Source: Syngnathus acus (taxonomy: Eukaryota; Chordata; Actinopteri; Syngnathiformes; Syngnathidae). Taken from it: 64,000 nucleotides of DNA. Position numbers and translations under genes: made by a program. Location: positions 11,230,193-11,294,192 of the forward strand of contig NC_051088.1 in assembly GCF_901709675.1 (NCBI RefSeq). The letters run 5' to 3'. Positions within the stretch are counted from its first letter, which is position 1. Each line of letters opens with the position of its first letter. The notes under the pieces were generated by a model. That model was not told the origin of the DNA. It worked only from the letters and a program-made list of their open reading frames with translations, and ran no database searches. This document shows, piece by piece, positions 34,801 to 46,800 of the stretch.

Positions 34801-37800
34801 AATTTGTTATTTTACATATTTTACATTTCCATTGCATATTAAAAAAGACATTCATGGTAATTTCATGATTAATGTATATTTTTAAAAACCTCATCAAGGC
34901 CACTCGTGTTTTGATTTGTCGTTTTATATAGAAATGTTGTCCACCTTGATGCCCGCATTGCGAAGGATCTCCAAGGTGGGCCTGACGTCGGCCTGCAGCT
35001 GGTCCTCCACACCAGTCAAACACAGGAGCTCCATCTCCATTTCCAGACTTTCAATCACCGTGGCAACCTTAAGGGAGCGGTCGTGCACGCTGAGCTTGGC
35101 CTGGACGTAGCGTGCCTGAAGGGAGTCACGGGGAAGACAGATTGAGTCGGATAAAGTGATTTTTTTTTTTCCTGGTAGCTGCAGTAGAAAAGAGAATGTC
35201 AGAAATATGAGCAGATGAGATGCATAAAAAACCACATGCAGACAGTTGGCTGAACTGAAAAAAAAACATTCCAAATATTTCAGTTATAATTAAATAAGCG
35301 ACATGTTTGCTCTTTCAAGCTGCTTCCAAAGCCACTTCAATGCGAATTGACGGCCCTCTTGTTGCCGCCGTGGCTCCGTGGTCACTCACCAATGAGATAA
35401 CGCAAAAACAATCCGCTGGTGACTCATACAGGAAATACAAAGTGTGTGTGCGTGTGTTTGTGACTCACTGTTGCCCACCAGCTCAAACACACAATTATAC
35501 AGTTCAGTAACTCAAGCCTGCGGGGGAGCGACCCCACCCTTCTCGAACAATGAGTGGGATGTGGGGTCACTAGGGGGTTCAAAGGTTAATCTAATCACCC
35601 AGCAACAATCGTATTTATTAGGACTGAACATCGAGACAAAAATATGAAACTTTTCGTGCTGCTGTTCTCATGGCAACCGGTTCAAAAGAAAACGATTCAT
35701 CTTTGTTGTGTTGTACATTATGTTCACATTTTGGGGGCATAAACTTTTGAAAAGCAGGTTCTGGAGTGTCAATTCACACAAGCACATCATGTGCCCCATC
35801 GCTATGTACGAGTAGAACAAAAAAGGTCAGGCAAGTAAACTTGCGCTAAGGACATGCACTATTGTTGGCTCAGAAATTCCCTTGGAATGTAAATAAATGG
35901 TCAAATTGATGCTGTAGTTTGCCATTTTAAACTATGTGGTTTTTAAAACTAGGCTTGAAATGGAAAGCAACTGTGAGGCTAGCTTTGGACCCACAAAAAT
36001 AAGTAAAATAACGATTAAACTAATCAATAACTGCAGGGAATCAGTGTTTCACACTCACAAATGTACCTCAAAATCTTGATACTGCTCCTCAGTTAGGGAC
36101 TTCTTGGAGACAACCAGGACTCGCAGACCTTCTCTCGCCATGTTCCCGCACTACAAAACAATCAGGAGGTATCAAACACTCTTTTCCAATTTCATTTCAA
36201 GTACAGAGAACCCCCCCCCCCCCAAAATAAATTTAACCAACCTTACAGCTGTGATGTCAGATGATCAAATTCATGAAACCCCCACCCCAAATTTTATGCC
36301 ACAGCTGCCCTAAATGACCAGCATTGGTAATTCTGAAACATTTTTCAATGTTTATGTAATGAATATTAATCCATTATGCAAATTCTGACGCTTTAAATTA
36401 CATTTTAAAACCCAAGAATGATGGCTATTGCTATCTATATATTTTATAATTTACCATTTCTACAAAAACAGTAAAGCGCACATTACTATTGATTAAAACA
36501 TCAATTTGAGTAATTTTCTTGTAATGCTGCGCTAGGAAAAAAATATGTACTACACTAAGCTATTTGATGTGAAAAAAAAGAATGTCCAAAAAAAAAAAAA
36601 CTGACTACCTCTTCTTCCAGCCAATCATTATACTGGACGATACCAGCCATCACCACATCAGCACCCTTCATGTAGAACGTGATTTCTCCAGTCGATTCAT
36701 CCTGCAATTGAATTATTATGATGTTTAATTTTATGAGTACCCACTGAAATGTGTTTTTCCAGTTGGCGAGTTTAATATGTTGTGAAATGCATGTGCCTCC
36801 TGCGTTTGAGCCGTCAAAAGCAGTAAGTCATCAAATTAATCTGTCATGTATTTTCTTCTTAAACCCGCCCCAATGTGTCGCCTAGCAACAAACACAGCCT
36901 AAACTGACAGTAAAACCTTGGTCTGTTTCTGAACTTGCATTCAGGAAACATTCATGGAACAACAACAAGTATATTGGCACTCACTCGCACGATGATGCCC
37001 ATCCTCTTGCTCTCATAGGTGAAGGGGAAAATTTGCAGGATGCTGAAATTCATTATTTGGCCAGTAGGGGTCCTGAGTTGCATGGAGGACTGATCTCTCC
37101 CCACCAGCGTGAGGCCAACGCTCTCTGTCCACTGCACCAGCGACACCTGCAGACAGCAAATGGAAAAGACCCTGCTTGAGGTTGGACTGACAGAAGACTG
37201 ACTATTGATCTGAATGCCATTGTGTCACATCAAAGCTCCATTACAGCCTGAAGAGGCTCTTTGATATTTTGGTCACATTCAGCATTAATCAATGTCTGGA
37301 GCATTTGGAGCACTTAACGTTATTGATTATTGAAACTTCAGGGATGTTTTTGTCATTAAAATAATGTTTGGCAGTGTCTCAAGGATAGAGGAGGCCAACT
37401 ACTTCCATTACTGAAGAGCATTTCAGAGAGAAAATAGGGGAGATTAATTAGACCACAACTTGCAAACCAGAAGTTGCATCAAACAACTAATCCATCAACC
37501 AATGTCTGACAGGCCGAATGGCAGAGTAGTCAAATACATAGAGCAGCAGAAAACAACACAAGTGACAATATACACAATTAACGCTATTTGAGTTAGACGG
37601 TCAGAGGCTATAATAATAAAAAATCCCTGTACGACGATACTTAACGATGAGAAACATCTATTGAACGTTCTCACCCAAACTTTAATGCAAGCGAATGTAA
37701 AAAAAATTATCATAAGTTCTTCGGTGACGATGTCATCTAAACAGTTAAAGCACACGGCCAAGAAAGCGACATCATTGACCAGTACTCCTAAAATGAGCAG

Positions 37801-40800
37801 CACCAAACTGCCAGAGTTAAAATGTACATCCAACAGTCAAAAATGTAAATTGGCACTATATTAAGACTTCCCTTCGGCAGCAGGGAAACCAGTTTAACTT
37901 GCCGAGTTCTGGAATGCGCTTCATACTACAAATTGCTCATTAACGTCACATACAAAGAGTCGAGTGGTGTCATTTCCTTCAAACAACAAATGTAGGCGGG
38001 CTTTTACAATGACAAAAGCAGTGACCCGTGAAATATGTGCTCAAAGGAAACCCAAAAGGGGATAAGTGCAAGAGGCTGGGGAGCACATAAAGGAAATCCG
38101 CATTTACGCTGCAGGATGTGGATCACGTTGAATTCAGCAGGTCACTTCCTGGTGTTCAAAGAATGCTCACCATGGAGGACATAAATGTGGGATGACACTT
38201 CGAGGAGGAAAGCAGCCGAGTGGAAAAGCCACGGCGACAAACACAGAACGGTCCAGGTTGGGATCGTCTGATGGTGTTATAAAATTAATGTGGGGAAAAA
38301 TGCAAGCAAATCACTCAGCATGGCTGGATGTGTGAGAACATCCAACTCCTGGCTCAACCTGTGTGCTTTTCTTTTCTGAGGGGGACACAATGAAATGACG
38401 CATACAGTGGAATCTCCTTACAAGTGGTCAAATCTGGAGTCAACGTCATGACTTTGCACATCAGAGGATAGACATCTTCACAGGATGTAAAGAAAATTCA
38501 CTAGAACAGATGGGATCGTGTCTCAGGTTAGTACCTCATCGGGGCTGGCGGCCTGGTACACCCTGCAGGTGTCTTCATAGTGCTGCTCTGCCTCGGCCTG
38601 GTCCGTCACGCCGTTGGACTCGTATGTCGGAGTCACGTTGTGCACTAACGCGATGGCTTTCACCGCCTCGTGAACTCTACTGCTGATGGTCTTACGAACT
38701 TTTGTGGCCGCGGGGGTCCTGGAGGCCGGAAAGTCATGAGTGGGCTGAGGAGCACACACAGGCCACAGATGAGGACAGATGAGATTATCATGATATATGC
38801 AACCAAGAGATGGGCACCATTTATTGATTTTGGACTGATTGAGTTTAAAGAGGCAATTTGGTGGCTTAAAATTTCATATCAATGATGGTTTGTTGGTTTT
38901 ATTAAATATGCAATGTTTATCTTTACAGCCCGTTTGATTAAAAAAATAAATAAATCAATCGTTTCACTCATTCTCTCACTCAGGCCATCACGCAACTCAA
39001 AAAGTCCAAATGTAATCATTGGAGTCAGTGCGCTACACAAGAATACGCACATGTTTTCAACTAACTAGCCATGTTTTTCATGAACTATGCTTTTGCACTG
39101 AGGCCTTTCTATTATTAGCCATTCGCACGTTGCAGAGGTTAATGGCAATGTCATTTAACACGTTGGGGCAGCGCATGGCTTTTGGGTTAATCCTGTTTCC
39201 TGCTTCACTAACCTCTCGTGTCAAGGGGGACAAAGCATATGATCAGAGGTCAGGAAGAATTGAGGGGTACAAACAATCACAAATTGTTGTTGCTTTAAAA
39301 AAAAAAAAAAAAAAAAGTGCGTCCTCATTCTCTGATGGCTCCTGATAGTCAAGCGATAATGTTCTGTCCCTTTCCATGTTTTGCACCTGTGTGTAGGCAC
39401 TGAACACATGGCTCTGCACTTCATCCATGGAGTCCATCCCGTATGCCACTGTCCCGAGGTGGAGGCGGCGAAACACCATCTCATTTTGAGTGAGCGTTCC
39501 TGCCATTCAAATAGTCACAGTCATTCAAATCAGTCACAAAAATTCTACTAAACGTGGACCTGAAGAAAGCATAAAATGTGTGATCAGTAAGGTTTCTGCT
39601 TCAATTTTTCTCACTGATGCTGATCTGATTTAAATGAGCATTTCTTCTCCTATCCAACCTGTTTTGTCAGTCAGCAGGTAGGAGATGCGGCCCAGCTGTT
39701 CGGGTATGGTGCTGGCTCTCACCACCGTGCCGGGTATCTTGGAGTCCTTTTTGATCATCCAACTGAAGACCATCTTTCCCATATCCAGATTGACCCGCAA
39801 ACTATAGAAGAAAAGAGAGTACACAATGAAATAAAGCCACATGTATAGCATAACTGCAGCGCCACAATGTGGAGGGTTTCATGTCCCACCTGATGGGCAC
39901 GATGTTGGAAAAGAGGAGTAGGAAGCGCAGGATTTGCAGGTACCAGCGTCCCGCAAAGTGCTGCAGGGCCACCATGACCAGAGACACTACCACCAATGCC
40001 CCAAACAGGATCTTAGTCAGGCAGTTCACTTCCAGGTCAAACAAGCCCACCTGACATGAACACCACAAATAGCCCAATTAAATGTCGCGATTCAATTTCC
40101 AAGTGCAATATGCAACAATTTTTATGTTCAACACATACAAGACCGTCATTTGCATGCCTGGTTTCAGCAAACCTACCTTGTGCCTTGGGTTGGATGTGTT
40201 CATAACGCTACGCAGCTCCTTGCCGGTATAGATAACAAGCCCCACTACCGTGCCTGTCACACGGGAACCACAGTCATTCTAATAACCAATGCTAAGATAA
40301 AGATCATTCTTCCAAACCAAACCGCTCAGCACCTACTTTCACATCTTTCGGTAGCTTACCTGAGGCAACCACTGTGCTGGCCCATAGAGTATTCTCAATG
40401 CTGAGGCTTTCGTTGATGGGAGGGTCACCATCTTCCTGTAAAAGATGAGATGTTGAGGAAGGTTCTTACATTTTTTAAGTCATGTTTCCACCAAGTATTT
40501 TTGTTCAATAAAGACTAAAAAAAATAATTAAGTTATTTAAATCATAGTAACTTATTATAGCTATAATAATGATTATTAAGTTTATATTTACTGGTAATAA
40601 GGACAAGGTGTTAAACAGAACATTTCACTGATGAAGTAACACATCATGAGTTAACACAAATCTAAACCTGTTTGCTTCTTAGGACCAGATAATTTTGCAC
40701 ACACCCTGGTGAAAGTTCCAATAAAGTTATGGATGTCGATGTTTGGCTCTTCTGCGTATACGTAGGATCGAATCTGTAGAAGGTCCTACAAGACAACGTT

Positions 40801-43800
40801 ATTTAGGAGTTGGACATTCATGTTAATTAACGCTATAGTTTGCATGACTTTTACACAGTTTTGGAGCGCGGGGATTTTGGTCCATCACTGTTCATGTACT
40901 CACTGAGGCGGTCGGCAGCCTCTGCGTGCATGCCACAGGGAGGCGCAGCTTCCAGTCTGTCTCCCCATCCAGTTGATCAGTGCGAAGGAAGCAGGAGCCT
41001 GAGCGAGAGAAGACAAAAGCTTATGCCCCATAGAAACACTTCCACCACTCGGGGGTGACAACAGACAAGTGTCAAGAAGTGACATCTCAATTCATGATCT
41101 GTGAGCCAAAACAAGTGACACAAAGTCTATTAGAGCAGCCATCTGTAAGAAACAATGTGTGGCTGTTTTTTTTTTGTTTTTTTTTTAAACACTGGGAGTT
41201 TTGCTGACTAGGTTTGGCCACAGTAACTAGTGGGACAGAAACCTGACACCCTGCCACCAAATTTAGTCACTTGAGTCATGTGGCACAAAAAAACAGCCCA
41301 GTCCTGACTCGGGATCTTCATAATAGACCTAATGGCGTCCACATGGAAGGGAGATACCCGCACACTATTTCCAGGAAAACAAATCGGCTGTATTCGTTTT
41401 CCTGGCCATAAAGTCATAACAACATGCAACCTTGGACAAAATTAAAGACACATATGTTGTTGTTGCATTAGTCAAACTTAATCCACGTGATCAGTCAAAT
41501 GAGGTGCTTTTGTGTCGTGGAACCTTTAACGTTTAGGTAGACAGAAAGATAGCAGTCTTATTTTTTGGCTTTCTTGCAAATTATTATTTTTAAAAAGAGT
41601 AGCCTCAGCAATACCGCCCAAATTTCATAGGAGCGCAAAATATAAACGTGTTAGGTTTTTCTTTGGCATTCTTATGGCAAACATTCCAAAAAGATAAGAC
41701 TAAGTGGGTCCATGGGTATTCAGAGATAAAAGTCAGAACAGAAGCACCAGTATAAAAAAAAAATATATAAGCTGCATGAAAACACTAAATAAATATGTAT
41801 TGTACTGTATTGTCTAAAAGTGCCTGTTCGTGTAGTTCGTTAAGTGTGTTTAAGTTATGATAAGTTTGATCAAGGACCAGCTCATCCCCATTTACACAAT
41901 TTTGGGAACGTATCTAAATCTGAAGGATTTCCATCAACCGTGGCCCTGGAATGTATTGTGTTACAACTTAGTTCCACTGTCTGGAAATTATTCCAGTTTT
42001 GATTGGGTTTGCACAATTTCATTTGCAAGACTAGCGTGAGGAGGAGAGGTCAATGTTTGGTCTACCTCACGTGAATGTATAACTGGAAGCAGCAACCCCA
42101 GCCCCCTGCCTCCAACCACGCCAGCTTTGACTGATAGTATAGTACTGGACCCAATTACAATTTAGGCATTATAGGACTTCCTGTCCAGGCTCAGGGCTAA
42201 TCCCTGCACCTCAGCGCCTTTTTTAAACAAGTCATTTCCCCAGCCAGATCTGGATGAATGACCAGCAGATGTTTACCATTTCTCTCTGAGGTCCTTAAAA
42301 AGATCATGTCAGCAGGAACACGCTGGTTCTACAAAGAGAGGCAGAAAGAAAAACATCACTTCCAACATCACTTCCTGCTCCTTCACCCCACCCACCCTCC
42401 TTCTGCTCTTAAAATGTTTAAATCATCACGTCGCATGTGGCACATTAGTAACATAGACGCAAAATCTCAACACGGTTCTTCTGGATCACAGAAGCATATT
42501 CTCCAAGATGTAATATTAAATCAGTCGGACATGTAGACGGAATATGGCGGGCGACATGTGTGACCTTTCCTTCGGCCAGTCATTCAGAAAGACGCTCTTC
42601 GTTGGAAACTGAAGTACGCCTCTCATATTTCGTGTGCAAAACACCTCAATGGAGCTGCCATAGCCACACTTTTAATTTTAATGGAAAGCGACTAGATATA
42701 CTGAGCAGACCTAAAAATGAAGTCAAAATGTACATCAATTTGCTTGGATCAATTGATAAGCATTACGTGGGAGATTTTTCCATTCTTGCCGTGCGGAAGC
42801 ATTTTCAACAAACCTTTTCCACTATTATAAGATCCCCCACTTGAATGTTGCTGCTTTTGATCTTTGCTGTGCCTAACAGGGAAGAGAAAAATACAGGAAA
42901 CATTAAAGGTAAAACCATCAAACACGTCAAATGTTTCTATCATTAAAATATGGTTTAGAGTAAACAGCAAAAATATCTCAAATATCAATTGTAGGAGTGC
43001 CAGTTGCTTTCCCGCACGCTGACGTTTGGGGGAAGTAATTTTCCATGCAGATCTGAAGGAATGCTGGGGGAGTTGAGCCTTTCTCTCTCATTCCATTTGG
43101 AATTAACAGGCAAATTTGTTTGGAGGAGATCACTGACCCCTGACCTCTGCCGTGACCTCCGGCCAATGCATATGCAAGACATTAAGGCACATATAATATC
43201 ACTATGCGTCGGGGTTCATGGGAATTCACAGTTCTTCTTTGTCCCATTGTGACGACGGCGTTTCTGCTAAGACGTGCAAAAAATTGCATTAAATCAGAAC
43301 TTAAAATAATTGTGATTGTAAGTATAAAGAAGTTGTGATGGCAACGTGTCGTCCACATTTTGGATACTGGAGCAAAACAAGTGTGTACAGGGGGCCGCTA
43401 TCGTGGAAGCGGGCGGTCATTAGGTTTACGGCTAAAACAAGCTGCCACATCAAAGTGGCAGAGTGATGGAAACCACAAAAGGTCTTTTGCTTTTTATTTT
43501 TATTTTATTGTTGCTCACACTTCATATCATGGCCTTGTATACTCATTTTATGTCTCTGCTTTGAATTACACACCGTTTCCCCTCAGAGCCAGTAAGCTTC
43601 AACGGGGCCACTCCTCTACATTTAATAGATGTTGAAATGTGGGAAAGGTGGCAACATGGCTGCAAACATGAGCAATATTACTCTCCGGAATCTGTCATAA
43701 GTTCCTGTGGAACTATCTTCTAAACCTTTACTGTGTATTTGAAAGCAAACTTCAAAGCCTCCATTTGGACATTTTGGTTTAAATACCAATGCAAACATCT

Positions 43801-46800
43801 GAAAATACTTATTTTATTGTTTATTATTTCATTGTAGTATGTTTCTGTACACTTGTTTATTTTGTTAAGTGATCCAAAATATACATATGAACCTAACCGT
43901 CCAAATCTTAAGTCTGACTTAGTCATTGTGGTATGCAACGCATTAGTAAGCTTGCAGGGGGGTGGAGCTTGACATTCTGCTATCCTGTGATTGGTCAAAT
44001 GAGAATTAGCTGCCTTCTCCAGCATTACAATGGAAGATATTGAATGTCAAGAAAACACTTAAGTAGAGTGGTTGATAAAAATGAAAAAAATATATATGCT
44101 TGTCTGTAAGAAAACATAAGATATGATAACACCAGAAGCTTTTGTAGTTCTGGACTTAAAAAAGATGTATGAAGAAAAAAAAAAAGTCAATAGTAATTTG
44201 ATACTTATTTTCTGATGGTTTTAATGCAATTTTGCAACATCAGACTGATGTCAGAAGCAGAGGACATGACCATTTCCCCACATGTGTTCAGACACACTCA
44301 CTTTATTTTTATTGCAGTAATGACCAATTGGAAGTACTGAAATCAGCTTGAGAACAAATCAATAAATGCTCAAAATGTCTTTAAAGTGAAAAAGTATATC
44401 CTCATTCTGTGGATGATAGCAATGCATTGTGGGTTTTGCCTATATGTGAAACATCTCCATGTTTTTTTCTCCAATAAGTAAAAATATTGAAGATGGATAA
44501 ACGAGATCCGGAGATTTTGTTAAAAGAAATTTTGGGGGAAAAAATAAATTGGGGGGCGGCACGGTGGCGCACTGGGTAGCACGTCCGCCTCACAGTTAGG
44601 AGGGCGCGGGTTCGATTCCACCTCCGGCCCTCCCTGTGTGGAGTTTGCATGTTCTCCCCGGGCCCGCGTGGGTTTTCTCCGGGCACTCCGGTTTCCTCCC
44701 ACATCCCAAAAACATGCTTGGTAGGCCGATTGAAGACTCCAAATTGTCCCTAGGTGTGAGTGCGAGTGCAGATGGTTGTTTGTCTCTGTGTGCCCTGCGA
44801 TCGGCTGGCAACCGGTTCAGGGTGTCCCCCGCCTACTGCCCGTTGACGGCTGGGATAGGCTCCAGCACTCCCGCGACCCCCGTGGGGACTAAGCGGTTCA
44901 GAAAATGGATGGATGGATGGAAAATAAATTGGGAAAAACAGGTCTTGACACTTTGAAATTTGACAATTGATTAATTTCCCAATCCTACGCGACCTGACTT
45001 TAAGGGCATCCCATGCTTACCTCTCATTGAAAGCTTGCTGTAGATCTGCGAGTTCACCTCTTTATCTCGAATATAGCATCTTATTTCATCAACGGCCTCT
45101 CGCATGATGGTGATGGTCAAGACCAGACCCTGTTAAATGAAATTAAAGAATCACATCGTCAGAAAGGTGACTTATTGACTAACAGAGTTTGCGAAAGGCC
45201 GCATACCAAAGGGACCCAGTAGGTGTAGAGGTCACCCAAGCGTAGCTCCTCCACAAACTGAGAGCAGGCCAGCAGCAAGAAGTACAAGTTGAAGAAGTAC
45301 TTGAACTGATTGAAAAGCACCTGTTGGGGGAGAAGACAGAGAGACACAAAATCCTAATAAGATAACGAGACAATGAAGTACGCTATTTAGGGTGACTTTC
45401 AATTTACAATCCAGTCTGAACATCCTCATGGGAATACTGAACAGGGATTTCCATCTGATTTGGTGAAAATACCGGCAACTTGTGGTCAGGGAGAGTTGCT
45501 GTTACAATAAGAGCCACTAGAGGGCAGAAGGTTTAGAACAGGAGCCAAGGCTGATACATCTGGTACTGTACAGTTGCTTCTTTTAAGGAGGTGGCTGTCT
45601 ACCATTGATGTAGTAATTTATTGATGCAATAGCCCCACGTGCATTTGTAACTAGTAAAAAAAAAAGTGTGAATTTCTGCCGGGGAAAATACAGTGCCCCT
45701 CACACTCGTGTATAAATGTTTGGTGGTGGTCAGAAAGGATAAGACGACCATTTACAGATGTAGACATTAAATCATTTCAATACCTAAAACATCTTACTGA
45801 AATGAATTGTGTCCTGAGATTCAACTGTATGCAAGTCTCAGAAATGCCCGGAGCAGACTACAAAAATGTGTCACTTCCTGTCTAGGAACGAGAGCAGCAG
45901 CCTTAACCAGTATCATAGTCACATTTAACACTCAAGTTACAACCTCATTCAATTCCATTGCCACCAATGTGAGAGATTACTAAAGCTGGGTGCAGGCAAA
46001 GAGACCAAATGCTAAGACACACAACAACAAACTTAAAAAGTTCCACTTTGCATTGCAAAAGCCATCTGCTCTTTTGTTTGACAAACAATAACGACTTTCA
46101 CCAACCTACTGAAGATCCTATCCGAAGACAACTGATTAGAAAGCAAATGTTCATGCAAAACACAAAACAATCAGAAGTGAAAACAGGACAGCAACCCCCC
46201 ATCCTTAGGCTCACGTCAAATAAACATGCAGACAAATGGGATGTAACATTTGCAAAGTCATAGTCCCATTTGCTGCACTTAATAACTGGCTTAAATGCAA
46301 ACACGCAACATGAGAATCCAAAATCTTGTAAACTTACATATATATTAGTTATTTGATAATAGGAGACAAGGTGGCCTCCTGAGCTGGTTTGTTGTTGTGC
46401 GATACAAATAATCGTCCGACTTCTGAATTATATATGTGGTTGTTGGGAAGTGAAATAGAATGGTGACCTTTGAGTGAAACTAACCCCTGGCAGGAAAGTG
46501 AAGAAGTTGTACTTCTGGTTGTTGATGACATTCCGGGGGTACCTCTGCTCCCGCTTTTCTGGATGGCCGAGCCACACCGTGCGGGGACGGAAATCGCACA
46601 TGCCACAACATTTGGACCACGGGCAGCACCTGAAACAAAGGGGGAAGTTAAAAATAACCTGCCAACAATTCAACTGACACAAGATGATACAAACCCAGCC
46701 ACAAATAGTAGATTTTAATTCATTCAAGACACCAAAAAAAATCAATTTTAAATATTTAAAGACACTGATAAGCACTAAATTGATTTAAATATGCAGTTTT

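Noticed and set aside
44561-44630. Possible functional tRNA gene from box A/box B spacing
   Set aside because: The boxes belong to the SINE head. No cloverleaf acceptor stem was evident, and a SINE body and target duplication follow.
44402-44811. ORFs reading [20 protein letters not shown]-like peptides, also in the 17.9-kb region
   Set aside because: They are translations of SINE copies, a frequent source of false fish proteins, not genes.
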